Position numbers and translations under genes: made by a program
Source: Acetobacter malorum
GTDB taxonomy: Bacteria > Pseudomonadota > Alphaproteobacteria > Acetobacterales > Acetobacteraceae
Direction: 5' to 3'
Assembly: GCF_002153605.1 (NCBI RefSeq)
Contig: NZ_JOPG01000001.1
Location: 1-64,000 of the forward strand
DNA length: 64,000 bases
The notes under the pieces: model-generated
Told to the model about the DNA's origin: nothing
What the model saw: the letters and a program-made list of their open reading frames with translations, nothing else
The model's database searches: none
Shown here: positions 15,984 through 25,340 of the stretch, in pieces
How the letters are laid out: each line of letters starts with the position of its first letter
Numbering within the stretch: position 1 is the stretch's first letter

Positions 15984-17057
15984 ATGACGAAATCTGCCAA
16001 ATCTTCCCTGATGCACACCACCCGCACCCTGCTGCCGGGCCTTGGTTTATGTGTGGCCGTTACCGCTGCGGCGTATGCGCTTCAATCACTCGAGGTGCTG
16101 GTGTTTGGCAAGGCCTGGCTGGAAGCACTGGTGCTGGCCATTCTGCTGGGCACCTGCGTACGCAGCCTGTGGTCTCCGGGGGAGAACTGGCATGCGGGCA
16201 TCTGCTTTAGTGCACGGACCCTGCTTGAATTTTCTGTGGTGCTGCTGGGCGTATCCATCAGTGCGGCCAGTGTTGTCTCCCTCGGGCCAGTCCTGCTGGT
16301 GGGCATTGCTGCCGTCGTCGCCGCCGCCATTGTGGTCAGCTTTGGTATAGGCACGCTGCTGGGCCTGCCGCCCCGCATGGCGCTGCTGGTCGCCTGTGGA
16401 AACGCCATTTGCGGCAACTCTGCCATTGCCGCCGTCGCCCCCGTTATCCGGGCAGATGCAAAGGACGTGGCCGCTTCCATCGCCTTTACGGCTGTGCTGG
16501 GCGTGGTGGTGGTGCTTGGCCTGCCGGTGCTGGGTCTTGCTGCGGGGATGACGGGGTTGTCCTTCGGCATTTTTGCCGGGATGACGGTCTATGCCGTGCC
16601 GCAGGTTCTGGCCGCGACCTCCCCGCTGGGCACGCTGGCGGTGCAGATGGGCACCGTGGTCAAGCTGGTGCGGGTGCTCATGCTGGGGCCGGTCTGTTTT
16701 GTCCTCTCCCTGCTCGCCCCCAGACTGGCCCCGGAAAAGCCTGATGGCAGTAATGTCACCGCCGGTCCTGCCCCGACCAAACGGGCCAGCTTTGCGCAGT
16801 TCGTGCCCTGGTTCATTCTGGGCTTTCTGGCCCTCATGCTCTGCCGCACCTTCGGGCTTGTGCCTGTGCAGTGGATTGCCCCACTCAATCAGGTCGCCAC
16901 GGTGCTGACCGTCATCTCCATGGCAGCCCTCGGGCTTGGCGTGGATGCACGGACAGTCACCAAAGCCGGGGGCCGCGTGACGACGGCCGTTATCCTGTCC
17001 CTTGCCGGACTAGGCGTGCTCACTCTGCTACTGCTGGATGTGGTGCATCTGCGGTAA
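15984..17057 (+). CDS. YeiH family (PF03601) putative sulfate/sulfite exporter
   Basis: A 357-residue membrane protein with about ten hydrophobic segments. Conserved pieces are ARTLLEFSVVLLGVSIS, LLVACGNAICGNSAIAAVAPVI (about 130-155) and the C-terminal SMAALGLGVDARTV. The family (PF03601, formerly UPF0324) is annotated as putative sulfate exporters; the transported substrate is not firmly established. AAGGAA lies six bases before the ATG. The divergent LysR gene is its likely regulator. A strong terminator follows. Confidence 0.88.
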   Translation: MTKSAKSSLMHTTRTLLPGLGLCVAVTAAAYALQSLEVLVFGKAWLEALVLAILLGTCVRSLWSPGENWHAGICFSARTLLEFSVVLLGVSISAASVVSLGPVLLVGIAAVVAAAIVVSFGIGTLLGLPPRMALLVACGNAICGNSAIAAVAPVIRADAKDVAASIAFTAVLGVVVVLGLPVLGLAAGMTGLSFGIFAGMTVYAVPQVLAATSPLGTLAVQMGTVVKLVRVLMLGPVCFVLSLLAPRLAPEKPDGSNVTAGPAPTKRASFAQFVPWFILGFLALMLCRTFGLVPVQWIAPLNQVATVLTVISMAALGLGVDARTVTKAGGRVTTAVILSLAGLGVLTLLLLDVVHLR

Positions 17058-17130
17058 GACCGGGGAGAAATTCGCCCTTCGTCCTGAACGACCGGGCGAC
17101 AGAGACGCCTCCTGTAACCCGGCACAATAA

Positions 17131-17180
17131 AAAAGCCTGTGCAGCTTGAGAGAAACGATCTCAAACCAGCACAGGCTTTT
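17131..17180. terminator. Bidirectional intrinsic terminator between convergent genes
   Basis: AAAAGCCTGTGC (17131-17142) pairs with GCACAGGCTTTT (17169-17180), with an inner TTGAGA/TCTCAA stem. A-runs on one side and T-runs on the other serve both the YeiH-type gene and the convergent membrane-protein gene. Confidence 0.9.
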
Positions 17181-17222
17181 TCAACACAGAGCGTCACTAC
17201 CCTGCTGCACAAACCGTTCTGT

Positions 17223-17858
17223 TTAGTGGGACGGTTTAACCGCAATCATCGGCTGGAGCAGATCCTGCATCACGATGTAATGCGGCGGCAGAAGTGCGGC
17301 GAGACCGTAGAGAACCAGTGTCACAGCCAGCACGGAGACATACAGCAGCAGCGCACGGCTGCGGGTCAGGCCGAGCCCGACGCGCGCCACATACCATTGC
17401 AGCCACATCTCATAGACAGAAACCGTGACCATCAGTGAGGCCATAAACCCCGGCTGGTGCAGCAGCGGCGGGAACAGCACGCCCGCCAGAACCGTGGCCA
17501 CCAGAGAGATGAGGACCACCACCCAGCCGCACCATGTGGCCGCCGTGATGTAGCGCAGCCAGAGCGCATCCCGCCCCCATTTGTGGGCGTAAAAGTGGGA
17601 GACAACCGCTGGCAGCAAGACAACACACAGAGACAGCAAAAGCTTGGTAAAGCCCAGCGCCTTATCCGGCTGCATGGCAGCCTGAAAAAGGCCTACCAGC
17701 AACAACGCCAGTTGCGGAGCCAGTGCCGCACCAAAGGAATCCGGCGTGCCCTGAAAGCACCCAATGCCTTCACGACGCCCGCTGGCCAGCAGCAGCATCC
17801 CCTGCAAAATTCTGCGGCCGTTGTTACCCTGCTTGCCTGAACCCGAACTTGAAATCAC
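17223..17858 (-). CDS. Multi-pass membrane protein, possibly Yip1-like
   Basis: A 211-residue protein with about five hydrophobic segments after a short polar start (GRREGIGCFQGTPDSFGAAL). The N-terminal LLLASGRREGI followed by multiple helices resembles Yip1-domain proteins seen beside dapE in alphaproteobacteria, but the match is loose. No enzymatic motif is visible. Its ATG overlaps the dapE stop by four bases, so it is translated together with dapE at the end of the rpmH-to-dapE run. The function is unknown. Confidence 0.7.
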   Translation of the reverse strand: MISSSGSGKQGNNGRRILQGMLLLASGRREGIGCFQGTPDSFGAALAPQLALLLVGLFQAAMQPDKALGFTKLLLSLCVVLLPAVVSHFYAHKWGRDALWLRYITAATWCGWVVVLISLVATVLAGVLFPPLLHQPGFMASLMVTVSVYEMWLQWYVARVGLGLTRSRALLLYVSVLAVTLVLYGLAALLPPHYIVMQDLLQPMIAVKPSH

Positions 17859-19051
17859 GCCATGACCCCTTCCAGAAAGGTCTTGTAAATCACCGTCAAT
17901 GTTTCCAGATCGGCCAGTGTGGTGTGTTCATCCACCTTATGGATGCTGGCCCCGACAAGCCCAAATTCGGCCACCGGACAGTAGTTTGCAATAAAGCGGG
18001 CGTCGGATGTGCCGCCCCCGGTGTCCAGCTTGGGCGTCCGGCCCGTGACAGTCTGCACGGCCTGCACCAGATGGTCCGTCGCTGGCCCCGGTGCAGTGAG
18101 GAACGATTCTCCGCTAATCCGCACATTCACCCGCGCCGTGGGCGCATGCTGGCGGCAGATAGTTTCCAGCCAGCCTTTCAGGCCAGCGCCTGTATGTAGG
18201 TCATTAAACCGGATGTTCAGCCGGGCTTCCGCCGTAGCGGGAATAAGGTTGGTGGCCGTGTTGCCCACATCCATGCTGGTAATTTGCAGGCTGGACGGCT
18301 CAAACCATTCGGAGCCGTTATCCAGCGGCGTCTCTCGCAGGGCGGTGAGCACGCTCAGCAGCTTATGCACCGGGTTATCAGCGCGATGCGGATAGGCCAC
18401 GTGACCCTGCACGCCCTCCACCACAATATGCGCGTTCAGACTGCCGCGGCGACCGATCTTGATCATATCGCCCATAGCGGCGGGGTTGGTCGGCTCACCC
18501 ACCACGCAGTAATCCGGAATCTGGTCTTTTTCCGCCATCCATTCCAGCACCTTACAAGTGCCATAGGTGGCGGGACCTTCTTCATCGCCAGTAATCAGCA
18601 GGCTGATGGAACCGGGCACGCCGCCCTGCTCTACGCACCGCGCCACGGCAGACACAAACGCGGCAATGCCGCCCTTCATGTCACACGCGCCACGCCCGAA
18701 CAGAATGCCATCAGAAACTTCCGCAGCATAAGGCGGATGCGTCCACGCACTTTCCGCCCCCGGCGGCACCACATCGGTATGGCCCGCAAAACAGATGTGC
18801 GGCCCGGCTGTGCCCAGCCGCGCAAACAGGTTGGGCGTGCGTTCTGCCCCTTCCCCAAACGGAAGAGACACCACGGTAAAGCCCAGCGCTTCCAGCATGG
18901 CCGCCAGAGTGTGCTGGGCCGGACCGGGATCGGGCGAGACAGAGGCATGACGGATCAGCGCCTGCGTCACCGCCACCGGGTCTGTCAGAACAGGCAAATG
19001 CCCGGTCTGGGGTCCGGTTAGGGTGGTCTGGTCCGGCGCTGAATATGTCAT
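17855..19051 (-). CDS. dapE: Succinyl-diaminopimelate desuccinylase
   Basis: A 398-residue M20-family metallohydrolase. CFAGHTDVVPPG (about 88-99) and GRGACDMKGGIAAFV (about 117-131) provide metal ligands, ITGDEEGPATYGT near 152-164 the catalytic glutamates, and GGGTSDARFIANYCPVAEFG near 344-363 the C-terminal histidine-free closing motif. It removes succinate from N-succinyl-LL-diaminopimelate in lysine and peptidoglycan precursor synthesis. It carries about 22 extra N-terminal residues. dapD is directly upstream, 27 bases away, so consecutive steps of the succinylase pathway are co-transcribed. Confidence 0.94.
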   Translation of the reverse strand: MTYSAPDQTTLTGPQTGHLPVLTDPVAVTQALIRHASVSPDPGPAQHTLAAMLEALGFTVVSLPFGEGAERTPNLFARLGTAGPHICFAGHTDVVPPGAESAWTHPPYAAEVSDGILFGRGACDMKGGIAAFVSAVARCVEQGGVPGSISLLITGDEEGPATYGTCKVLEWMAEKDQIPDYCVVGEPTNPAAMGDMIKIGRRGSLNAHIVVEGVQGHVAYPHRADNPVHKLLSVLTALRETPLDNGSEWFEPSSLQITSMDVGNTATNLIPATAEARLNIRFNDLHTGAGLKGWLETICRQHAPTARVNVRISGESFLTAPGPATDHLVQAVQTVTGRTPKLDTGGGTSDARFIANYCPVAEFGLVGASIHKVDEHTTLADLETLTVIYKTFLEGVMA

Positions 19052-19078
19052 TGCGTGTCTGCCCGAGGTTCCCTCTGC

Positions 19079-19927
19079 TTAGTCGCGCAGCAGGTCGTTA
19101 ATGGAAGTCTTGGAGCGTGTGCGCTCGTCCACCCGCTTCACAATCACGGCGCAGGCCAGATTGGGGTTCGGGCGACCATCGGGGCCAACCGGCTTGGAGG
19201 ACGGCAGCGTGCCCGGCACCACAACGGAATAGGCCGGAACGCGACCCATGAAGATTTCACCCGTTGCACGGTCCACAATCTTGGTGGACGCGCCGAGGAA
19301 CACGCCCATGGACAGCACGGAACCGCGTTCCACAATCACGCCTTCCGCCACTTCGGACCGCGCACCAATAAAGCAGTTATCTTCAATAATGACCGGAGCC
19401 GCCTGCAACGGTTCCAGAACGCCACCAATGCCAGCGCCACCGCTGATGTGGCAGTTGCTGCCAATCTGCGCACAGCTGCCAACGGTCGCCCAGGTATCCA
19501 CCATGGTGCCGCTGCCCACATGAGCGCCCACGTTTACAAAGCTGGGCATCAGCACAGCACCCGGGGCGATGTAGGCGGAGTACCGCACCATGGCACCCGG
19601 CACCACGCGAAAACCGGCTTTTTCAAAACGGGCCTGATCCCAGCCCTGAAATTTGACGGGCACCTTGTCAAACGCTGGCCCGCCAGCAGCAGCACCCGGC
19701 ATGACAACGCTGTCATTCAGACGGAAAGAAAGCAGAACAGCCTTTTTCAGCCATTCATGCACCACCCAGCCATTTTCGCTGGGGGCAGCTACGCGCAGAC
19801 GCCCGGAATCCAGCGCCTCGAGAGCGGTTTCAATCGCCTTGCGATCGTCACCCGTCGTGGCGGAGGAAATCCGGTCACGAGCTTCCCACAGAGTTTCGAT
19901 TTGAGCGCGGAGAGTTTCTTCAGTCAT
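19079..19927 (-). CDS. dapD: Tetrahydrodipicolinate N-succinyltransferase
   Basis: A 282-residue left-handed beta-helix acyltransferase. An N-terminal helical domain ([16 protein letters not shown]) precedes hexapeptide repeats (about 125-235: [20 protein letters not shown] and onward) with [20 protein letters not shown]. It succinylates tetrahydrodipicolinate with succinyl-CoA in the lysine/diaminopimelate pathway. It is directly upstream of dapE. The 183 bases before it, back to argB, contain a TTGACA on the minus strand near 20020 but no convincing -10, so a separate promoter is only possible. Confidence 0.95.
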   Translation of the reverse strand: MTEETLRAQIETLWEARDRISSATTGDDRKAIETALEALDSGRLRVAAPSENGWVVHEWLKKAVLLSFRLNDSVVMPGAAAGGPAFDKVPVKFQGWDQARFEKAGFRVVPGAMVRYSAYIAPGAVLMPSFVNVGAHVGSGTMVDTWATVGSCAQIGSNCHISGGAGIGGVLEPLQAAPVIIEDNCFIGARSEVAEGVIVERGSVLSMGVFLGASTKIVDRATGEIFMGRVPAYSVVVPGTLPSSKPVGPDGRPNPNLACAVIVKRVDERTRSKTSINDLLRD

Positions 19928-20110
19928 GAGACACCGTCAGACAGGATGAACAGAGGGTCAGGGCAGAGCCACCGACCGGCAAAAAGAGGAAGGAACCATG
20001 CGGACAGGGCACGCTCCTGTCAACGCGCCGATGCCGGACACCTGCCATCAACACGGCTCAAAGTCGGACTCTGAGGCACCGTGCCGACAGCAGGCTTCAA
20101 AACGGCAGGA

Positions 20111-21016
20111 TTAGTCTGCGCGGATCAGCGTGCCGGAGCCAGAAGCCGTAAACAGTTCCAGCAGGCAGGCATGTGGTGTGCGGCCATTGATGATCACAGC
20201 AGCGCGGGCCCCCGCCTGCACAGCCTGAATACAGGTTTCAACTTTGGGGATCATGCCGCCGGTAATCACGCCATCCGCAATGGCCTGACGCGCCTGTTCC
20301 GCCGTCAGTTCGGGGATCAGGTTGCCGTCTTTATCCAGCACGCCCGGCACGTCCGTCAGCATCAGCAGGCGCGTGGCATGCACGGCCCCGGCGACAGCAC
20401 CGGCAGCGGTGTCGGCATTGATGTTATAGGTCGCACCGTCTTCACCCAGACCCACCGGTGCAATTACCGGGATCAGGCCGGAGCCGGACAGGGCATAAAT
20501 CACGCGCGGGTCCACCTTCACCGGCTCGCCCACAAACCCCAGATCCAGCACGCGCTCAATCTGGCTGTCCGGGTCACGCACGGTGCGAGCCAGCTTGCGG
20601 GCGGTAATCAGCTTACCGTCCTTGCCAGAAATGCCCACGGCCAGCGCACCGGCCTGACTGATGAGTTCCGCGACTTCCTTATTCACGGAGCCTGCCAGCA
20701 CCATTTCGATCACATCGACCATGTTGGCGTCAGTAACGCGCAGGCCATCCACGAAGGTGGAGCTTATATCCAGCCGCTTCAGCATCTGGTTGATCTGCGG
20801 GCCACCGCCATGCACCACAACCGGATTGATGCCAACCAGCTTGAGCAGGGCAATATCCCGCCCAAACGTCAGGGCCAGCTCCGGGTCCCCCATGGCGTGT
20901 CCACCATATTTGACCACAATGGTGTCACCCGCATACCGCCGCAGATACGGCAGCGCACTGGCCAGCACTGCGGCTTCATGGTGCAGATCAGGCAATGAGG
21001 AAGAAGGGTCGGTCAT
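20111..21016 (-). CDS. argB: Acetylglutamate kinase
   Basis: A 301-residue amino-acid kinase. [12 protein letters not shown] (about 32-43) binds ATP phosphates, [16 protein letters not shown] (about 65-80) binds acetylglutamate, and the nucleotide site continues in [14 protein letters not shown] near 205-218. It phosphorylates N-acetylglutamate, the second step of arginine synthesis. The ATG at 21016 has AGGA upstream; the in-frame TTG at 21025 is less likely. It lies between engB and dapD, as in other alphaproteobacteria. Confidence 0.95.
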   Translation of the reverse strand: MTDPSSSLPDLHHEAAVLASALPYLRRYAGDTIVVKYGGHAMGDPELALTFGRDIALLKLVGINPVVVHGGGPQINQMLKRLDISSTFVDGLRVTDANMVDVIEMVLAGSVNKEVAELISQAGALAVGISGKDGKLITARKLARTVRDPDSQIERVLDLGFVGEPVKVDPRVIYALSGSGLIPVIAPVGLGEDGATYNINADTAAGAVAGAVHATRLLMLTDVPGVLDKDGNLIPELTAEQARQAIADGVITGGMIPKVETCIQAVQAGARAAVIINGRTPHACLLELFTASGSGTLIRAD

Positions 21017-21052
21017 GGGCTGCAAATCCTGCTCGATAATCCTGCCGGGGGG

Positions 21053-21730
21053 TTATTGCGGCGGCAGAGCAAACGCCGCAAGTTCTGCGCGCAGTTGCTC
21101 AATGCCCAGCCCGGTCTCACTACTGGTCACGGAAAGGAAGGGGCACGCCGCAGGATGGCGTTTGGTCAGAGCCAGAACCTCTTCTTCCTTGCGGGCCAGC
21201 GCCGTGGGTTTGACGGCGTCACACTTGGTCAGCACCACCTGAAAGCTGACGGCGGCACGGTCCAGCAGCTTCATCACTTCCAGATCATGCGGTTTGACTT
21301 CGATGCGCGCATCCAGCAGCAGCATCACCCGCCGCAGGCCGGGGCGGCCACGCAGGTAGTCAAACATCATTTCCTGCCAGTCTTCCTTGACCGACTTCGC
21401 CGCCTTGGCAAACCCGTAGCCCGGCATATCCACCAGCATCAGCCGATTGGCGAGGTCAAAAAAGTTCAGCTGCTTGGTGCGTCCCGGCTGGGAGGACGCA
21501 CGGGCCAGCGTCTTCCGGCCTGTCAGAGCGTTGACCAGTGTGGACTTGCCCACGTTGGAGCGACCGGCGAACGCAATTTCCGGCAGCGTTTGCGGCGGCA
21601 ACTGCCCGAGCTTCTGCGCCCCGAAAATAAAGTCGCACGAACCGGCAAAAAGCCGCCGCCCCTCTTCCAGGGCGGCGGCAATCTGCTCGTCATTCGTCAG
21701 TTCACGAAAGTCTGTTCCGGCTTCAGGCAT
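21053..21730 (-). CDS. engB: Ribosome-biogenesis GTPase EngB (YihA/YsxC)
   Basis: A 225-residue GTPase. G1 is GRSNVGKSTL (about 56-65), G3 is DMPGYG (about 100-105), and G4 is TKCDAVK (about 168-174). It assists late assembly of the 50S ribosomal subunit and is essential in many bacteria. Its start codon shares one base with the yidC stop (TGATG), which indicates translational coupling. Confidence 0.94.
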   Translation of the reverse strand: MPEAGTDFRELTNDEQIAAALEEGRRLFAGSCDFIFGAQKLGQLPPQTLPEIAFAGRSNVGKSTLVNALTGRKTLARASSQPGRTKQLNFFDLANRLMLVDMPGYGFAKAAKSVKEDWQEMMFDYLRGRPGLRRVMLLLDARIEVKPHDLEVMKLLDRAAVSFQVVLTKCDAVKPTALARKEEEVLALTKRHPAACPFLSVTSSETGLGIEQLRAELAAFALPPQ

Positions 21731-23496
21731 CAGCGCTTGCTCACTACGGTCGTCTTGGCATCAGCATTTTTGTCAGCCGCCTTGAAGCGCCCGAGGATGA
21801 TGAACTGCTGCAACGCGGTCAGAAGGTTGCTCCACGCATAGTAGATCACCAGACCAACCGGCTGATGCGCCATGAAGAAGGTGAACACCAGCGGGATGAA
21901 CGCCATCACCTTCTGCGGTGCAGGGTCCATGTTGGTGGAGCTGGAGCTGATCTTCTGCATCAGGAACATGGTGGCCCCATACAGGATCGGCCATGCGCCC
22001 AGAGAGAGGATGGACAGCACCTGCGCCGGGTCAAACGGAATCAGCCCGAACAGGTTGAACACGTTCGTCGGGTCCGGTGCAGACAGATCCTTGATCCAGC
22101 CAAAGAACGGCGCATGGCGCATTTCAATGGTGACGTAGAGATCCTTATACAGACACCAGAACACCGGAGCCTGAATAAACAGCGGCAGGAAACCACCGAA
22201 CAGGTTTACGCCCTCTTCCCGATAGAGGCCCATGATATGCTGCTGCATGGCCATCGGGTCGTCTTTGTAGCGGGCGCGGATCTGGTCCACCTTCGGCTTC
22301 AGGCGCGCCGTCTTCCACGTCATACGCATCTGTTTGATGGTCAGCGGCAGGAAGAGCAGCTTCACAATCACGGTAAAGGTCAGCAGGGCCAGACCGAAAT
22401 TGCCGATCATGGTGTAGAGCCAGTCCAGCACGAAGAACACCGGACGCGTCAGGAACGCCAGCCACCCGAAGTCCACTGCTTTCCAGAACATGGGTACATG
22501 CAGATCGTGCTCATACCGGTCCAGCAGACGCACTTCCTTCGCGCCAGCAAACACATGTGCTTCGGAAGAAGCCGTCTGGCCTGCTGCCACCTGCACCGGA
22601 GCGGTAGAGGTAAAGCCGACCTGATAGGTGTGCTGTGCGGGCAGATAGGTATAAGCGCCAACAACCTGTGTGTTCTGGTCCGGCAGAACAGCCATCAGCC
22701 AGTATTTGTCGGTAATACCAGCCCAGCCGCCTGTGCCCTGATGGCTCCAGGACACATTGTCCGGCGGCACGCCATCGTTGCGCAGCGCCTTGTAGGAGCC
22801 TTCGTTCAGGCGCCCATCAATGACGGAAATCGGCCCTTCATGCACCAGCATGCCGCCGGTTGTTTCCGGCGTGTAGCCACGATTGACGCGATAATACGGA
22901 TACAGTGCAACCGCCTGCCCCGTGGCGTTGTGCACGCGCTGGGTGACGGTGAACATGAAGTCCTGATCCACCGCCAGAGCGATTTCAAACGTCAGGCCCT
23001 GCCCGTTATCCCATGAAAGGGTAACGGGGTGGGTCGAATCCAGCTTGCTGTTGTCCGCTTTCCACACCGTGCGGGAATCGGGCAGACGCACCGAGACATC
23101 GGACGGCGCACGCCAGCCGAAATCAATAAAGTCCGGCTTAGAGCCCGTGCCATCTGCCAGAACGCGTACGTCCGGGCTGTCCGGCTTGACGGTTTCCCGG
23201 TATTTTTTGAGGACCAGATCATCCAGTCGCGCACCGCGCAGATTGATGGAGCCCTGCACAGCAGGCGCATCAATCACCAGATGCGCGTCCGGCCCGCTGG
23301 GCTCGCTCGCTGCATCACCTGCGGATTGTACGGATGGTGTGGAAGAAGGCTGCGCAGCACCAGACGGCGGCGCAGAAACACTTTGCGTGGTCTGCTGCGT
23401 GACAGGAGCCTTGGGCGCCTGCGGGAAGAAATAATCAAACCCGATGAGAACCGCAGCTGACAGCAGTGTTGCCAGTATCAGACGTCTTGTATCCAT
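21730..23496 (-). CDS. yidC: Membrane protein insertase YidC
   Basis: A 588-residue Oxa1-family insertase of the Gram-negative type. The N-terminal helix (LILATLLSAAVLIGFDYFF) is followed by an Ala/Ser/Pro-rich linker and the large periplasmic P1 domain (about 75-350). The conserved core is from about 370 to 575: LALLTFTVIVKLLFLPLTIK, KDDPMAMQQHIMGLYREEGV and the C-terminal helices. It inserts membrane proteins alone or with SecYEG. It follows rnpA in the usual order, but the small yidD gene normally between them is not seen in the 149-base gap. Confidence 0.96.
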   Translation of the reverse strand: MDTRRLILATLLSAAVLIGFDYFFPQAPKAPVTQQTTQSVSAPPSGAAQPSSTPSVQSAGDAASEPSGPDAHLVIDAPAVQGSINLRGARLDDLVLKKYRETVKPDSPDVRVLADGTGSKPDFIDFGWRAPSDVSVRLPDSRTVWKADNSKLDSTHPVTLSWDNGQGLTFEIALAVDQDFMFTVTQRVHNATGQAVALYPYYRVNRGYTPETTGGMLVHEGPISVIDGRLNEGSYKALRNDGVPPDNVSWSHQGTGGWAGITDKYWLMAVLPDQNTQVVGAYTYLPAQHTYQVGFTSTAPVQVAAGQTASSEAHVFAGAKEVRLLDRYEHDLHVPMFWKAVDFGWLAFLTRPVFFVLDWLYTMIGNFGLALLTFTVIVKLLFLPLTIKQMRMTWKTARLKPKVDQIRARYKDDPMAMQQHIMGLYREEGVNLFGGFLPLFIQAPVFWCLYKDLYVTIEMRHAPFFGWIKDLSAPDPTNVFNLFGLIPFDPAQVLSILSLGAWPILYGATMFLMQKISSSSTNMDPAPQKVMAFIPLVFTFFMAHQPVGLVIYYAWSNLLTALQQFIILGRFKAADKNADAKTTVVSKR

Positions 23497-23645
23497 TGCT
23501 GGCCTGCTGGCCCCCCTGCACGAAACGGAACAGATAATTCAACCGCGAAACACGGAGTCTTCACGGCACTCTGGTTTCCAGCGCAGGATGAGCAGGAATG
23601 CAAGCCGGGAAAGCATCTTCCTGTCCTGTCAGACAGGCAGACGTC

Positions 23646-24053
23646 TTACTTGTGGCCGGGCTTTGCGCTCCGGTCAGCCTGAGAAAGACACTGCTGCAAG
23701 GCTTTGCGAAAATCTGCCACCAGATCCGCAAAAGAGCGGTTCAGGGTTGCAGCGCGGCCAATCAGAACCAGATCAAGGCCGTTAAGAGGTGTTTCAGTTT
23801 CCACAATGCGGACAACCTCGCGCAGCCTGCGGCGGGCGCGGTTGCGGACCACGGAATTTCCAACTTTTTTTGTCACGGTAAAGCCAATGCGCGGGGCATT
23901 GGAGTCGGCGCGCTGAAAAAGCTGGAGCACCAGCCCCCGCACGGGCGCTTTACGCCCACGCGCGGCCAGAAAGAGAAACTCTTTCCGCTTTTTAAGGCGT
24001 TGGGAACGAACAGGCTCAGCCCCCGCTCCCTCCAGACGCTCACGCTGCTGCAT
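23646..24053 (-). CDS. rnpA: Ribonuclease P protein component
   Basis: A 135-residue basic protein. LKKRKEFLFLAARGRK begins the domain, RIGFTVTKKVGNSVVRNRARRRLRE (about 57-80) contains the RNR-type RNA-binding motif, and VLIGRAATLNRSF closes the fold. It assists the M1 RNA in 5' processing of tRNA precursors. It lies 23 bases after rpmH, in the universal rpmH-rnpA arrangement. The first ~15 residues are not conserved, so the exact start is uncertain. Confidence 0.93.
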   Translation of the reverse strand: MQQRERLEGAGAEPVRSQRLKKRKEFLFLAARGRKAPVRGLVLQLFQRADSNAPRIGFTVTKKVGNSVVRNRARRRLREVVRIVETETPLNGLDLVLIGRAATLNRSFADLVADFRKALQQCLSQADRSAKPGHK

Positions 24054-24076
24054 GATGCCCGTAAGCCATAAAAAGC

Positions 24077-24211
24077 TTAAGCGGAGAGACGCTTACGGCC
24101 TTTGGAACGACGGTTGGCGATGATCTTGCGGCCACCAACAGTTGCCATACGTGAGCGGAAACCATGGCGACGCTTGCGGACCAGCCGGGACGGTTGATAA
24201 GTGCGCTTCAT
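24077..24211 (-). CDS. rpmH: 50S ribosomal protein L34
   Basis: A 44-residue basic ribosomal protein, [18 protein letters not shown] to KGRKRLSA, with the family's invariant KRTYQPS start and [17 protein letters not shown] ribosome binding site precedes the ATG at 24211; the frame is open farther upstream, but those residues are not L34. It is first in the rpmH-rnpA-yidC-engB-argB-dapD-dapE run and has its own strong promoter. Confidence 0.97.
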   Translation of the reverse strand: MKRTYQPSRLVRKRRHGFRSRMATVGGRKIIANRRSKGRKRLSA

Positions 24212-24276
24212 TGCAGCACTCCCTTCATTGATACAGATATGCAGGCAGCCCAGAGCCACCTGTCTTGAAGGGCCGG

Positions 24277-24305
24277 CTTATAATGTTCAGAAAGGAGAAC
24301 GTCAA
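24277..24305 (-). promoter_or_regulatory. Sigma-70-type promoter of rpmH
   Basis: On the minus strand TTGACG and TATAAG stand 17 bases apart, near-ideal for the housekeeping sigma factor. Transcription should begin about 24270, giving a leader of about 58 bases before rpmH. Confidence 0.75.
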
Positions 24306-24361
24306 TCATATCGGCAGAGTCCCGGCACACTCTGTTCCGACAAAAGAAGGGCTGGTCCTCC

Positions 24362-24910
24362 ATGAGCACCTCTCAATCCCCCCTCAGCACCGTGCTGCTC
24401 CTGTTCTGCCTGCCCCTTTTGGGGGCTGTAACGGCTGGCCTGCTGGGCCTGTCCTTCCCTGCCGGCCTGCTGCCTGTCGCCCTCACCGCCGCAATCGGCG
24501 CCTGGCTGGGCACCCGTTTCCGGCACCCAACCTCGGCTCATTCGGGCCTCGCGTCAGCCCCAAAACCCGCAGAATCGCTCGCCAAGGATCAGCCGGCACC
24601 CGCTCGGGCTTCTCTGACACCCCACACGGCTTCTGCGGCCCAAACGCACTCAGGCACACAGGCACAAGTAGGGTCGACCCCTGTCACGGCACCTCTGACC
24701 CCATCGGGTCTGCCCGCGCATCCGCAAGCCGCGCTCCCTACACCAGACCCCAAACTGCGCCACGATATTCGGAATATTCTCTCACCGGCGATGCTGGCCG
24801 CCGAGCAGCTTGGCACCAGCACAGACCCGCTGGTGCTCAAGGCCGTCAAAACTATTGACGAGTCTCTGGACCGCGCTCTGCTCCGGCTGAAGCAGAAGCC
24901 GCAGTCCTGA
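24362..24910 (+). CDS. Membrane protein with an orphan histidine-kinase-like H-box helix
   Basis: A 182-residue protein. Residues 9-50 form two hydrophobic segments (VLLLFCLPLLGAVTAGLLGL and GLLPVALTAAIGAWLG). Residues 52-128 are a Pro/Ala/Ser/Thr-rich linker. Residues 131-178 read KLRHDIRNILSPAMLAAEQL, a variable turn, then VKTIDESLDRALLRL. That resembles the two-helix dimerisation/phosphoacceptor domain of histidine kinases (HDLRN-type H-box, here His134-Asp135), but no ATP-binding domain follows. I do not recognise the family. It is divergent from rpmH and convergent with gloA. Confidence 0.65.
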   Translation: MSTSQSPLSTVLLLFCLPLLGAVTAGLLGLSFPAGLLPVALTAAIGAWLGTRFRHPTSAHSGLASAPKPAESLAKDQPAPARASLTPHTASAAQTHSGTQAQVGSTPVTAPLTPSGLPAHPQAALPTPDPKLRHDIRNILSPAMLAAEQLGTSTDPLVLKAVKTIDESLDRALLRLKQKPQS

Positions 24911-24916
24911 CAGGCC

Positions 24917-25309
24917 TTAGTCCTGGCGCTGGATCAGTTCGATCTTGTAGCCGTCCGGATCTTCGACAAACGCGATAATGGAGGTGCCGAATTTGACCGG
25001 ACCAGCCTCCCGCGTGACCTTCCCGCCCCCGGCGCGCACCTTTTCTACCGCAGCCGCCACATCGGGCACGCCAACGGCAAAATGGCCAAAGCCGGTGCCA
25101 ACGTCATAGCCATCATCCTGACCCCAGTTATAGGTCAGTTCGATTTCGGCCTGTCCGGCGGCATTATCTGCATAGCCAATAAAGACAAGAGTATATTTGC
25201 CGTCTGGCACTTCCCGCCGACGCAATTCATGCATGCCGAGAAGCTTATAAAAAGCGATGCTGTCATCCAGATTTTTCACCCGGACCATGGTGTGCAAATA
25301 ACTTGCCAT
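24917..25309 (-). CDS. gloA: Lactoylglutathione lyase (glyoxalase I)
   Basis: A 130-residue vicinal-oxygen-chelate enzyme: [22 protein letters not shown] opens it, and [19 protein letters not shown] and [14 protein letters not shown] carry the metal-binding His and Glu residues. It isomerises the methylglyoxal-glutathione hemithioacetal to S-lactoylglutathione, removing toxic methylglyoxal. It lies 31 bases after lpxI on the same strand, at the place where lpxB often stands, and its end is six bases from the convergent membrane-protein gene. Confidence 0.95.
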   Translation of the reverse strand: MASYLHTMVRVKNLDDSIAFYKLLGMHELRRREVPDGKYTLVFIGYADNAAGQAEIELTYNWGQDDGYDVGTGFGHFAVGVPDVAAAVEKVRAGGGKVTREAGPVKFGTSIIAFVEDPDGYKIELIQRQD

Positions 25310-25340
25310 CGCGTTGTCTCTCCTCTGTTTCGCTCTGTTT

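Noticed and set aside
19055-20074. 339-codon plus-strand open frame over dapD
   Set aside because: Antisense to dapD, which has full motifs and a left-handed helix pattern.
23497-23645. Short minus-strand frame of 25 codons as yidD
   Set aside because: It lacks the cysteine- and proline-containing YidD core and is too short.
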